Origin: Vibrio sp. RE88
Lineage (GTDB): Bacteria > Pseudomonadota > Gammaproteobacteria > Enterobacterales > Vibrionaceae
Length of the DNA stretch: 64,000 bases
Assembly (NCBI RefSeq): GCF_013113835.1
Contig: NZ_VTYQ01000010.1
Coordinates: 49,773-113,772, forward strand
Direction: 5' to 3'
Positions within the stretch are counted from its first letter, which is position 1. Each line of letters opens with the position of its first letter. Of this stretch, positions 23,946 through 32,866 are shown piece after piece. The notes beneath the pieces were generated by a model. That model saw nothing but the letters and a program-made list of their open reading frames with translations, did no database searches and was not told the DNA's origin. The translations under genes were made by a program, and so were the position numbers.

Positions 23946-25802
23946 GTGCTTAACCGCTATCCGTTATGGAAGTACTTGATGGTGGTGTTTACCATCGCTA
24001 TCGCAGCATTGTATGCACTTCCAAATATCTACGGTGAAGATCCGGCAATTCAAGTTACAGGGGCGCGTGGCGCCTCTGTAGATATGTCAACGCTGGATTC
24101 TGTCACTGAAGCTCTTGATGAAAAGGGCTTATCTCATAAATCCATTGCTCTCGAAAATGGATCCATTCTTGTACGCTTCAACGATACCGACACTCAGATC
24201 AGTGCTCGTGATGTCATCAATGAAGCTCTAGGTAAAGACAATATTGTTGCTCTTAACCTAGCTCCTGCAACTCCAGACTGGTTAGAAGCGATTGGCGCAG
24301 CGCCAATGAAGCTAGGCCTTGACCTGCGCGGTGGTGTTCACTTCCTGATGGAAGTAGATATGGACGCAGCGATGGAAAAACTGGTCAGCCAGCAGGAAGA
24401 AGCTTTCCGTAGTGAACTGCGTGAAGAAAAGATTCGCTACCGTGCGATTCGTCCTTCAGGTAAAGAGGCTGTTGAAGTCTTGCTGCGCAATGAAGAGCAG
24501 CTTGCGGATGCCAAACGCTTACTGCAACAAAACCATCCTGATATGACCTTTGTCGATTCAGACTCTGATGGTCGTTTCACTCTGACTGCCACTTTTACTG
24601 AGCAACGTCTGACCGAGATTCGTAACTACGCTGTTGAGCAGAACATTACTATTCTGCGTAACCGTGTAAACGAACTGGGTGTTGCTGAACCACTTGTACA
24701 GCGTCAGGGCGCAAGCCGAATTGTTGTTGAACTGCCAGGTGTTCAAGACACCGCTCGTGCGAAGGAAATTCTGGGTGCGACGGCAACACTTGAATTCCGC
24801 GAAGTCGACGACAAAGCGGATCTTGCTGCTGCAGCCAGTGGCCGCGCGCCAGCGGGCAGTGAAATCAAGCAAGACCGCGATGGTCGTCCGGTTGTGCTTA
24901 AGAAACGCGTTATCCTAGGTGGTTCTAGCATCACTGACGCGAGCTCAAGCGTGGATGAATATGGCCGTCCTCAAGTTAACATCTCGCTAGACAGCGAAGG
25001 TGGTAACAAGATGTCAGCGTTCTCTAAGAAGAACATTGGCAAGCTGATGGCAACCGTGTTTGCTGAGTACAAAGACAGCGGACGTAAGACGCCAGATGGT
25101 CGCGTTATCCTGACGAAGCATGAAGAAGTGATTAACCAAGCAACGATTCAATCAGCGCTTGGCCGTAACTTCCGCATCACAGGTATCGACTCGGCGGCTG
25201 AAGCGCACAACCTCGCACTACTGCTTCGTGCAGGTGCTCTGATTGCGCCGATTTCTATCGTTGAAGAACGTACGATTGGTCCATCTATGGGTCAACAGAA
25301 CATCGACATGGGTATCATGGCATGTATCTGGGGTATGGCGGCAGTTATGCTATTCACGCTGCTTTACTACCGTAAGTTTGGTCTGATTGCCAACACCGCG
25401 CTGATGGTAAACCTCGTACTGATTATTGGTGTGATGTCGATGATTCCGGGAGCAACGATGACGTTGCCTGGTATTGCCGGTATTGTTCTGACGGTCGGCA
25501 TGGCGGTCGATGCTAACGTCTTGATTTTCGAACGGATACGTGAAGAGTTGCGTGACGGGCGAAACCCTCAGCAGGCGATTCATCAAGGTTATGCGAACGC
25601 ATTCAGCACGATTGCCGATGCCAACATCACCACTTTGATTACCGCCATCATCCTGTTTGCTGTAGGTACAGGCGCAATCAAAGGCTTCGCCGTAACGCTG
25701 TCTATCGGTATCTTAACGTCTATGTTTACTGCCATCATTGGTACACGTTGTATCGTGAACCTGATGTACGGTGGTAAGCGCATCAACAAACTGTCGATCT
25801 AA
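23946..25802 (+). CDS. secD: protein translocase subunit SecD
   Basis: A 618-aa inner-membrane subunit that uses the ion gradient to pull exported proteins across the membrane. It has one N-terminal helix (about 8-27), a large periplasmic P1 region starting near LGLDLRGGVHFLMEVD, and five C-terminal helices (about 455-600) with GMAVDANVLIFERIREELRDG. GTG start with AAAGGATCC upstream. Secretion-monitor regulation of the VemP type is not seen: no VemP-like gene precedes it, so this looks like the constitutive SecDF copy. Confidence 0.96.
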   Translation: MLNRYPLWKYLMVVFTIAIAALYALPNIYGEDPAIQVTGARGASVDMSTLDSVTEALDEKGLSHKSIALENGSILVRFNDTDTQISARDVINEALGKDNIVALNLAPATPDWLEAIGAAPMKLGLDLRGGVHFLMEVDMDAAMEKLVSQQEEAFRSELREEKIRYRAIRPSGKEAVEVLLRNEEQLADAKRLLQQNHPDMTFVDSDSDGRFTLTATFTEQRLTEIRNYAVEQNITILRNRVNELGVAEPLVQRQGASRIVVELPGVQDTARAKEILGATATLEFREVDDKADLAAAASGRAPAGSEIKQDRDGRPVVLKKRVILGGSSITDASSSVDEYGRPQVNISLDSEGGNKMSAFSKKNIGKLMATVFAEYKDSGRKTPDGRVILTKHEEVINQATIQSALGRNFRITGIDSAAEAHNLALLLRAGALIAPISIVEERTIGPSMGQQNIDMGIMACIWGMAAVMLFTLLYYRKFGLIANTALMVNLVLIIGVMSMIPGATMTLPGIAGIVLTVGMAVDANVLIFERIREELRDGRNPQQAIHQGYANAFSTIADANITTLITAIILFAVGTGAIKGFAVTLSIGILTSMFTAIIGTRCIVNLMYGGKRINKLSI

Positions 25803-25816
25803 GGCTAGGAATTATT

Positions 25817-26764
25817 ATGTTTCAGATTCTAAAAGCAGACAAATTGATCGACTTTATGCGTTGGTCGAAATTCGCTTTCGTGCTGTCGATCCTGATGATT
25901 GGCGCGTCGATTTTTACTCTTTCTACCAACTGGTTAAACTGGGGCCTAGACTTTACTGGCGGTACGCTGATTGAAGTTGGCTTTGAGCAGCCAGCCGATT
26001 TGGAAGAGATTCGTACTGCGCTAGAAGCAAAAGGTTTTGGTGACGCAACGGTTCAAAACTTTGGTAGTGCTCGTGATGTAATGGTTCGTTTGCGCCCTCG
26101 TGATGGTGTTGCAGGTGAGACTTTGGGTAACCAAATTCTTTCTGCCATCAAAGAAGGCACGGGTGAAAGCGTTGAAATGCGCCGTATCGAGTTTGTCGGA
26201 CCAAACGTAGGTGACGAGCTAACAGAAGCGGGTGGTCTGGCGATCATCGTTTCTCTTATCTGTATCCTGATTTACGTTTCGGTGCGATTCGAATGGCGTT
26301 TAGCGGCTGGTGCGGTACTTGCTCTGGCACACGACGTTATCATTACGCTTGGCGTGTTCTCATTGATGCAAATCGAGGTTGACCTGACGATTGTGGCAGC
26401 TTTGCTGACGGTAGTGGGGTACTCGCTCAACGATACCATTGTTGTATTTGACCGTATTCGTGAAAACTTCCGCAAGATGCGTAAAGGCGAACCGGCTGAA
26501 ATCATGAACAGCTCAATCACACAAACATTGAGCCGTACCTTGATTACATCCGGTACTACCTTGTTCGTAGTCATTGCTCTGTTCACGCAAGGCGGCGCTA
26601 TGATTCATGGTTTTGCCACCGCACTTCTACTGGGTATCACTGTAGGTACATACTCTTCAATCTATGTGGCTTCGGCACTGGCATTGAAACTGGGTATTAC
26701 TAAAGAGCATCTGATGCCGCCTCAAGTTGAGAAAGAAGGCGCAGAGTTTGACGAAATGCCATAA
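25817..26764 (+). CDS. secF: protein translocase subunit SecF
   Basis: The 315-aa partner of SecD. One N-terminal helix (about 20-38) is followed by LDFTGGTLIEV, a short periplasmic domain, and five helices with the conserved VGYSLNDTIVVFDRIRENFRK motif near residue 205. It starts 14 bp after secD, and the operon ends at a strong terminator. Confidence 0.97.
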   Translation: MFQILKADKLIDFMRWSKFAFVLSILMIGASIFTLSTNWLNWGLDFTGGTLIEVGFEQPADLEEIRTALEAKGFGDATVQNFGSARDVMVRLRPRDGVAGETLGNQILSAIKEGTGESVEMRRIEFVGPNVGDELTEAGGLAIIVSLICILIYVSVRFEWRLAAGAVLALAHDVIITLGVFSLMQIEVDLTIVAALLTVVGYSLNDTIVVFDRIRENFRKMRKGEPAEIMNSSITQTLSRTLITSGTTLFVVIALFTQGGAMIHGFATALLLGITVGTYSSIYVASALALKLGITKEHLMPPQVEKEGAEFDEMP

Positions 26765-26784
26765 GGCAAAACGTGTTGTATAAC

Positions 26785-26812
26785 AAAGGCCGCTGACTAG
26801 TCAGCGGCCTTT
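26785..26812. terminator. terminator after secF
   Basis: AAAGGCCGCTGA-CTAG-TCAGCGGCCTTT is a perfect palindromic hairpin followed by TTGTTTTT. It separates secF from the convergent binding-protein gene. Confidence 0.9.
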
Positions 26813-26842
26813 TGTTTTTATCGGGGTAATGAACCATCTGAA

Positions 26843-27772
26843 TCAATCGTCCTTCATCAACAACGCCTGATTGACGCTAGGCAAAAGCATGTTTTCTTTA
26901 GTGACGAAAATGGTCTCGGTAGCGATGTTTTTGGAATACTCTTGGCCCAGAAAGGCTTGGTATACGGTATAGACACTTTTGTAGCCCATTTCGAAAGGTT
27001 GCTGGATGATAAGCCCATAAATAGAACCGTCTTCGAGTGCATTCACCAGAGAGTCGTTGGAGTCGAAGCCGATGTGGATGAGTCCCTCTGGGGCAGAGAC
27101 GGTGTCCAGAGCCATAAGTACACCTAACGTGGTGGATTCATTAGGTGTAAATATGCCGTCTAATTCAGCAATTTGACTTTGAAGAATTCGCTCCGCATTT
27201 TTACGAGCTTCTCCAATTTTAGTATCAAGATAATCATCGACAGCCACGATGAGCCCAGATGAAGTCGCGCCATCGAAAAAGCCCTTTTCACGAGCATCGG
27301 TAGAAATCACGCCCTTTTTCATTCGGAGTAACGCGACCCTTCCTTTGTTACCCAGCTTTTTAGCCATTTCTTTTCCTGCGAGGACGCCAGCTTGATAGTT
27401 GTTAGTGGCAATCACGCTGACCACATCAGGCGAGCCTGTATCTCGATCAAAGTAGACTGTGGGTACCCCCGCTTCTTTTAGGCGGGCGACATCATAGGCC
27501 CTATCTCTGGTATTCGGAGCCAAGACTAAGCCGATGCAGGCATTTTCCATGACTTGGTCGATGATGTAGCGCTGAGCACTGACATCGGATTCATCGTGGG
27601 GGCCACGAAAGTAAATTTTAAGGCCTAACTCTTGGCCCGCTTTCTCACTTCCTGCTTTGACGGACTTCCAGAAATCATGCACTGAGCCTGCTGGAACCAC
27701 GCCAATGCAATCTTGAGCAAACGAAAAGGAGCTGTATATGAGAGCAAGTAAGTACATCATTCGTCGTGTCAT
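26843..27772 (-). CDS. periplasmic sugar-binding-like protein without adjacent permease
   Basis: A 309-aa exported protein with a signal peptide (cleavage expected after Ala19, SFA-QD) and a type I periplasmic-binding fold like RbsB. Family-type segments include GVVPAGSVHDFWKSVKAGSEKAG, VLAPNTRDRAYDVARLKEAGVPTVYFDRD, ATNNYQAGVLAGKEMAKKLG, and GIFTPNESTTLGVLMAL. I chose the ATG at 27772 because AAGGAG precedes it. No ABC ATPase or permease is nearby, so it may serve a distant transporter, a chemoreceptor or a sensor kinase. The ligand is unknown. Confidence 0.8.
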   Translation of the reverse strand: MTRRMMYLLALIYSSFSFAQDCIGVVPAGSVHDFWKSVKAGSEKAGQELGLKIYFRGPHDESDVSAQRYIIDQVMENACIGLVLAPNTRDRAYDVARLKEAGVPTVYFDRDTGSPDVVSVIATNNYQAGVLAGKEMAKKLGNKGRVALLRMKKGVISTDAREKGFFDGATSSGLIVAVDDYLDTKIGEARKNAERILQSQIAELDGIFTPNESTTLGVLMALDTVSAPEGLIHIGFDSNDSLVNALEDGSIYGLIIQQPFEMGYKSVYTVYQAFLGQEYSKNIATETIFVTKENMLLPSVNQALLMKDD

Positions 27773-27829
27773 GGCGTTTCTCCTTCTACCCATCTGGCAC
27801 TCAATATTTGAAACTAACCGATGCGACAG

Positions 27830-27845
27830 GGGTTAACATTAACCC
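27830..27845. promoter_or_regulatory. operator-like palindrome upstream of the binding-protein gene
   Basis: GGGTTAA-CA-TTAACCC is a perfect 7-bp inverted repeat 58 bp upstream of the binding-protein start and 98 bp upstream of the divergent DUF1904 gene. It could be an operator or part of a promoter. No regulator is assigned. Confidence 0.4.
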
Positions 27846-27942
27846 TAGTTGATGTGCGCTAAGATCATCAAGAAGTCCAATCGACAAGACATTATTGTTG
27901 GAGTTGATATGATGGAGAAAAGACTAAAAAGGGAAGCAAGTT

Positions 27943-28275
27943 ATGCCACATTTACGTTTTCGTGCTGTCGAGCCGCAAACGGTTCAAACCTTATCGAAAT
28001 CTCTGATTGATGAGTTGCAGCCGCACATGGATTGCCCTCGTGAAGATTTCACATTCGAGTACATCTACACTACGTTTTATCATGAAGGTGAGGTGAGTCA
28101 GGCGTATCCGTTTGTTGAGGTATTGTGGTTTTATCGTGGACAGCAAACTCAGGATGCCGTTGCAGAGATTATTACTCAGCAAGTGCGTGGGATGATTGGC
28201 GAAGATGTGGATGTCGCGGTGATTTTTACCGCTCTGGATGCCAAAGCCTACTACGACAACGGTGAGCATTACTAA
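27943..28275 (+). CDS. DUF1904 family protein (tautomerase-like)
   Basis: A 110-aa protein that starts MPHLRFRAVE, resembling DUF1904 proteins, which belong to the tautomerase/MIF-like superfamily and would use Pro2 after Met removal. The middle DFTFEYIYTTFYHEGEV and YPFVEVLWFYRG match that family by eye. The substrate is unknown. mepA follows after 23 bp, so both may share a transcript. Confidence 0.75.
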   Translation: MPHLRFRAVEPQTVQTLSKSLIDELQPHMDCPREDFTFEYIYTTFYHEGEVSQAYPFVEVLWFYRGQQTQDAVAEIITQQVRGMIGEDVDVAVIFTALDAKAYYDNGEHY

Positions 28276-28298
28276 ACAGAAACTTTAGGAGATAGTGC

Positions 28299-29153
28299 AT
28301 GGGATTGGCAATCAAAGGATGGTTGAAGCAAGCTGGATTCACTGTACTTCTCCTTTTCACATCTTCGCTTCAGGCCAGCCCCTGGGAGCAGATCCAATCC
28401 CCTTCGACGCAATCTCCTCAAGCGATTGGCAGCTATGCCAACGGTTGTCTCACAGGTGCGGCGGCGCTGCCTCTCCAAGGAGAGGGCTATCAAGTATTAC
28501 GCAGCCAGCGACAACGTTACTATGCTCACCCACAGGCCGTCAGTTTTGTTCAGCGTTTGGCGGTTCTGGCTGCGCAGCGCCTTAATACTCGTATTCTGAT
28601 TGGCGATATCTCCTTACCTCAGGGAGGGCGCTTCTCCTCTGGGCATTCAAGCCATCAGACGGGGTTGGATATCGATATTTGGCTCAAGCTGGCTGATGAC
28701 AAGCTTTCTTCGCAGCAGCTTAGCAAGCCCGAACCAATGAGTGTGGTCAATCTCCAGCAGTATCAGTTAGTCAAACGAAACTGGGACCAACGCCATTTTG
28801 AGCTGATAAAAATGGCAGCGAGTGATGAGGAAGTTGCACGCATCTTTGTTCACCCTGTCATCAAAGAAAAACTGTGCACACAGGAAATATCGGCTGAGCG
28901 GAGCTGGTTGAGAAAAGTACGGCCGTGGTGGGGGCACCATTATCATATGCACGTCAGGCTAAAATGCCCTGAGGGGAACATCACCTGCAAACCACAGGCT
29001 TCGCCGCCTAAAGGTGACGGATGTGGGGCTGAGCTGGCCAGTTGGAAACCACAGCCTAAGCCTGCCGCGCCAAAAGTCGCGGTAAGTAAACCGAAGAAGA
29101 AAAAAATGAAAGTGATGCCGATGGAATGTCAGCAATTGTTGGAAAGCATTTGA
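28299..29153 (+). CDS. mepA: penicillin-insensitive murein endopeptidase
   Basis: A 284-aa periplasmic zinc peptidase of the M74 family that cleaves D-Ala to meso-DAP cross-links in peptidoglycan. A signal peptide ends about residue 26 (LQA-SP). Metal ligands are seen in GHSSHQTGLDIDIW and in WWGHHYHMHVRLKCP. The C-terminus has a Pro/Lys-rich linker and ends in CQQLLESI. ATG start with TTTAGGAG upstream. It shares a transcript unit with the DUF1904 gene. Confidence 0.93.
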   Translation: MGLAIKGWLKQAGFTVLLLFTSSLQASPWEQIQSPSTQSPQAIGSYANGCLTGAAALPLQGEGYQVLRSQRQRYYAHPQAVSFVQRLAVLAAQRLNTRILIGDISLPQGGRFSSGHSSHQTGLDIDIWLKLADDKLSSQQLSKPEPMSVVNLQQYQLVKRNWDQRHFELIKMAASDEEVARIFVHPVIKEKLCTQEISAERSWLRKVRPWWGHHYHMHVRLKCPEGNITCKPQASPPKGDGCGAELASWKPQPKPAAPKVAVSKPKKKKMKVMPMECQQLLESI

Positions 29154-29176
29154 GCAGAATTACCCAATAGAATAAA

Positions 29177-29202
29177 AAATGCCGCTCATTGGAGCGGCAT
29201 TT
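29177..29202. terminator. bidirectional terminator between mepA and yfhL
   Basis: AAATGCCGCTC-ATTG-GAGCGGCATTT is an 11-bp stem with A and T runs on both sides, between convergent genes. Confidence 0.9.
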
Positions 29203-29207
29203 TCTGT

Positions 29208-29462
29208 TTAAGCTAACCCTTGGATGATGACGAACTTTTCTAACAACTCTTCTTCAGTCTCGACATGATTTGGGTCAGTGATGATGCATTTGGTGATCGG
29301 GCACACCGACTGGCAGGTCGGTTTCTCATAGTGGCCTTTACATTCAGTGCAAAGATCGGGGTCGATCTCAAAGATAGTGTCACCCATGGTAATCGCGCCG
29401 TTCGGGCACTCTGGGTCACACATATCACAGTTAATGCACTTATCCGTGATCAACAACGCCAT
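29208..29462 (-). CDS. yfhL: YfhL-family 2[4Fe-4S] ferredoxin
   Basis: An 84-aa ferredoxin. The first cluster motif is CINCDMCDPECP (C-x2-C-x2-C-x3-C-P); the second is the longer CTECKGHYEKPTCQSVCP typical of the YfhL/Alvin-type group. It is an electron carrier in the cytoplasm. The ATG lies 2 bp after the trhP stop on the same strand, so the two are co-translated. A role supplying electrons to the U32 protein is inferred from this pairing. Confidence 0.92.
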   Translation of the reverse strand: MALLITDKCINCDMCDPECPNGAITMGDTIFEIDPDLCTECKGHYEKPTCQSVCPITKCIITDPNHVETEEELLEKFVIIQGLA

Positions 29463-29464
29463 GG

Positions 29465-30865
29465 TTATTTACCTGTTGGATTACGGGTATCCTGACCATT
29501 ATTAAGATTGCGCATTAACAGACCGTATTCTAGGTCCATGTCCTGAGGTACAGGAATGAAAACAAAGTGGCCGTTTCCTTTTGCGTCATCAACGGGTTGT
29601 GATTTACGGTTTTCCATTGCTTCGAGGGTAAAGACAACGTTGCCTTTTGGCGTCATAAGCTCAAGGCTGTCACCAATAACGAATTTGTTCTTTACTTCAA
29701 CTTCAGCTAGATCACCACGACGTTTACCCGTGAACTCACCGACAAATTGCTGAGCATCAGATACGGAATAACCGTAGTCGTAATTTTGGTAAGTGTCGTG
29801 TGTATGACGGCGTAGGAAGCCCTCTGTATAACCACGGTGAGCCAAGCTTTCAAGCGTGGTCATCAGGCTTTCATCGAATGGCTTGCCCGCAACTGCATCG
29901 TCGATCGCTTTACGATAAACCTGAGCGGTACGCGCACAGTAGTAGAATGACTTAGTACGGCCTTCAATCTTGAGTGAGTGGACACCCATTTTAGTCAGGC
30001 GCTCTACGTGCTGAATGGCACGCAGGTCTTTCGAGTTCATGATGTAAGTGCCGTGCTCATCTTCGAATGCCGCCATCTTTTCTTCTGGACGGTGGCTTTC
30101 AGAAAGCAGTACTACTTCGTCGGTTGGTTTACCTAGGCCAAGTGTTGCTTCTGGGCGCTCATCTTGTACTTCAACCGCTTGCGCTTCATTAGGATCGAAG
30201 GCTTCAACGATATCACCAGAGTCGTTCTCTTTGCCTTTTTCGACGTTGTATTCCCAACGACATGCGTTAGTACAAGTACCTTGGTTAGGGTCACGCTTGT
30301 TGATGTAACCAGATAGGAGGCAGCGACCTGAGTAAGCCATGCACAGCGCACCATGAACGAAGACTTCAAGTTCCGTTTCAGGACAGTGCTGACGAATTTC
30401 TTCGATCTCTTCCAGAGAAAGCTCGCGAGAAACAATTACACGTTCAACGCCATTAGCTGCCCAGAATTTAACTGTTGCCCAGTTGACGGCGTTGGCTTGA
30501 ACGGACAGGTGAATTGGCATCTCTGGGAATGCTTCACGAACCATCATAATCAGACCCGGATCCGACATGATGAGCGCATCAGGCCCCATTTCAACCACAG
30601 GCTTCAGGTCACGGATGAAGGTCTTGAGCTTGGAGTTGTGTGGCTGGATGTTACATACCACATAAAGCTTCTTGCCCTGGGCATGCGCTTCGTCGATACC
30701 AATTTTTAGGTTCTCGTGGTTGAATTCGTTGTTACGTACGCGAAGGCTGTAACGAGGCTGGCCTGCGTATACCGCGTCTGCACCATAGGCAAAGGCGTAA
30801 CGCATATTTTTCAGGCTACCCGCTGGTGACAGTAGCTCAGGTACGAATGCTTTCTCAGTAGTCAT
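29465..30865 (-). CDS. trhP: tRNA 5-hydroxyuridine biosynthesis protein TrhP (peptidase U32 family, YegQ)
   Basis: A 466-aa member of the U32 family, orthologous by sequence to E. coli YegQ/TrhP, needed for prephenate-dependent 5-hydroxyuridine at tRNA position 34. It begins PELLSPAGSLKNMRYAFAYG and has the Fe-S-type Cys set in GALCMAYSGRCLLSGY, CTNACRWEY and SFYYCARTAQVYR. A variable acidic stretch (about 210-260) precedes AFEDEHGTYIMNSKDL. It is upstream of yfhL by 2 bp. Despite the family name, peptidase activity is not expected. Confidence 0.9.
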   Translation of the reverse strand: MTTEKAFVPELLSPAGSLKNMRYAFAYGADAVYAGQPRYSLRVRNNEFNHENLKIGIDEAHAQGKKLYVVCNIQPHNSKLKTFIRDLKPVVEMGPDALIMSDPGLIMMVREAFPEMPIHLSVQANAVNWATVKFWAANGVERVIVSRELSLEEIEEIRQHCPETELEVFVHGALCMAYSGRCLLSGYINKRDPNQGTCTNACRWEYNVEKGKENDSGDIVEAFDPNEAQAVEVQDERPEATLGLGKPTDEVVLLSESHRPEEKMAAFEDEHGTYIMNSKDLRAIQHVERLTKMGVHSLKIEGRTKSFYYCARTAQVYRKAIDDAVAGKPFDESLMTTLESLAHRGYTEGFLRRHTHDTYQNYDYGYSVSDAQQFVGEFTGKRRGDLAEVEVKNKFVIGDSLELMTPKGNVVFTLEAMENRKSQPVDDAKGNGHFVFIPVPQDMDLEYGLLMRNLNNGQDTRNPTGK

Positions 30866-31028
30866 GTGTAATTCTCTTAGTCTGATCTCAAGTCAGGTCC
30901 ATTCCACCTTATGGAATTGGGGCGCAAATTTTACGCCAAAACGTGACCTGTGACTAGAAAAAAGTCCATAACTTAGGTGAGGAGATTACAGATAGGCGCT
31001 CGAACATGCCGAGCACCTAGAGAAGGGG

Positions 31029-31943
31029 TTAAGCGTTAGGGTGAGGTAAGCCGCCTAAACACTCGTATAAGTTTGGCAGGAAGGCACTTAACTCGCCGCA
31101 CATGAGTGAGAAGTCTGCGTCAAATCGTGCAGCCTGATCTTCACGAGGAATATCATCATTTTGATCTTTCAGCTCATCAGAGAATTTAAGGCGCTTGATG
31201 CTGCCATCTTCTGCCAGAATGAACTCAATACGCTCTTGCCACCAAAGGGCCAGTTTAGTCACTACCTTATCGGCATCAATGTGACTGCGAATTTCGTCTG
31301 CCGTTAGTTCTTGTTTCTTACAGCGGATCACACCGCCTTCTTCAAGAACCGACTTAAGCTCAGCTTCGTCCAACATCTGCATCCCAACCGGAGTGTCGCC
31401 CGTTTTCACCCATTCAGTTAACGTGGTCTCAACGGCTCTCTCTGGAATGGCTGGCACAACAGGTAGGCTACCCATGGTTTTACGTAGAAGGGCGAGCACA
31501 TCTTCCGCTTTCTTATAGCTGCTGGCATCCACCAGAATAAAGCCTTCTTTAGGCAGAACAAGAACAAAGGTATGGTTGCTGCGGCTGAATGCGCGCGGTA
31601 GCAAATCCATGACAATGTCATCTTTGAGATTGTCTTTCTCTTTTTTCTTCAGAGGTCGGCCTTCTTGCGCTTCCATCGCCTCAACTTTTGCATTGAGTGA
31701 TTCTTTGATCACAGACGCTGGCAGCATTTTCTCTTCTTTCTTCGCGCAGATCAGAATGCGGTTTTCAGACACGTGAGTCATCATGTCGCCATGTTTACCC
31801 ATAGCAGTGACCCAGCCAAACTTTTGCTTGTCCTGACTGCCACACGGCGTAAAACGAAACTCTTCAAGCTGCTTTTCCAGCTCGTCTGCTTTGAATTCAA
31901 TATCTCGGTTAAAACGGTAAACCAGACAGTTTTTAAACCACAT
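31029..31943 (-). CDS. rdgC: recombination-associated protein RdgC
   Basis: A 304-aa nucleoid-associated protein that forms a ring around double-stranded DNA and restrains RecA. The N-terminal MWFKNCLVYRFNRD and the segments QDKQKFGWVTAMG and PREDQAARFDADFSLMCGEL match the family. It is a single gene divergent from phoB, with 207 bp between them. Confidence 0.94.
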   Translation of the reverse strand: MWFKNCLVYRFNRDIEFKADELEKQLEEFRFTPCGSQDKQKFGWVTAMGKHGDMMTHVSENRILICAKKEEKMLPASVIKESLNAKVEAMEAQEGRPLKKKEKDNLKDDIVMDLLPRAFSRSNHTFVLVLPKEGFILVDASSYKKAEDVLALLRKTMGSLPVVPAIPERAVETTLTEWVKTGDTPVGMQMLDEAELKSVLEEGGVIRCKKQELTADEIRSHIDADKVVTKLALWWQERIEFILAEDGSIKRLKFSDELKDQNDDIPREDQAARFDADFSLMCGELSAFLPNLYECLGGLPHPNA

Positions 31944-32055
31944 ACACTTTCTCTATACCTGAAGTTTGGTCGCTCATCATAAAGACTTTTGCTGTGCTTG
32001 TCCTAATGCAAGCGCGCAATAGTGGGATGAAAGTTATATGAAAATTTGTTTTCAA

Positions 32056-32073
32056 AGGTCACAAAAGTGTCAT
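32056..32073 (+). promoter_or_regulatory. Pho box upstream of phoB
   Basis: AGGTCAC-AAAA-GTGTCAT has the 7-4-7 direct-repeat layout of the PhoB box (CTGTCAT-N4-CTGTCAC type). A -10-like TAATAAT starts 10 bp later at 32083, which is the normal spacing for PhoB-activated promoters. It implies autoregulation of phoBR. Confidence 0.75.
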
Positions 32074-32150
32074 AATTGATGGTAATAATGCCTATCGTTG
32101 CAAAGGGTAAATGCCCGATTAAATTCAACTAACTCAAAGGTTACTCAATT

Positions 32151-32840
32151 ATGTCTAGAAGGATTCTGGTTGTTGAAGACGAAGCACCAATTCGTGAAAT
32201 GCTTTGCTTTGTTCTTGAGCAAAAAGGTTACCAAGCCGTCGAAGCTGAAGACTACGATAGTGCGGTGACTAAGCTAGCTGAACCCTTCCCAGATCTAGTA
32301 TTGCTAGACTGGATGCTACCTGGTGGCAGCGGCATCAACTTCATCAAACACATGAAACGTGAAGAGCTGACACGCAACATTCCAGTTGTGATGTTAACAG
32401 CCCGTGGTGAAGAAGAAGATAAGGTTCGTGGTCTGGAAGTCGGCGCAGATGACTACATCACTAAGCCATTCTCGCCAAAAGAGCTGGTGGCGCGTCTTAA
32501 AGCGGTGATTCGCCGTGTGACGCCAACGGCACTTGAAGATGTGATTGATGTGCAGGGCTTGAAACTGGATCCAGTCTCGCACCGTGTAACGGCGAACGAT
32601 CAGCCACTGGATATGGGCCCAACTGAGTTCAAGATGCTGCACTTCTTTATGACGCACCAAGAACGTGTTTACAGCCGAGAGCAACTGCTGAACAACGTAT
32701 GGGGAACCAACGTGTATGTTGAAGACCGTACTGTTGATGTGCACATTCGTCGTCTGCGTAAGGCGTTAGAAGCGGCAGGCCATGACAAGTTGATTCAGAC
32801 GGTACGTGGTGCAGGCTACCGTTTCTCAACCAAGGCATAA
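32151..32840 (+). CDS. phoB: phosphate response regulator PhoB
   Basis: A 229-aa OmpR-family response regulator that activates the Pho regulon under phosphate limitation. The receiver domain holds the phospho-acceptor Asp53 (LLDWMLPG) and Lys in YITKPFSPKE; the winged-helix domain (about 130-225) has VEDRTVDVHIRRLRKAL. phoR follows after 26 bp. A Pho box lies upstream. Confidence 0.97.
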   Translation: MSRRILVVEDEAPIREMLCFVLEQKGYQAVEAEDYDSAVTKLAEPFPDLVLLDWMLPGGSGINFIKHMKREELTRNIPVVMLTARGEEEDKVRGLEVGADDYITKPFSPKELVARLKAVIRRVTPTALEDVIDVQGLKLDPVSHRVTANDQPLDMGPTEFKMLHFFMTHQERVYSREQLLNNVWGTNVYVEDRTVDVHIRRLRKALEAAGHDKLIQTVRGAGYRFSTKA

Positions 32841-32866
32841 TTTAAATTTACCATCTGGAGAGGTAA

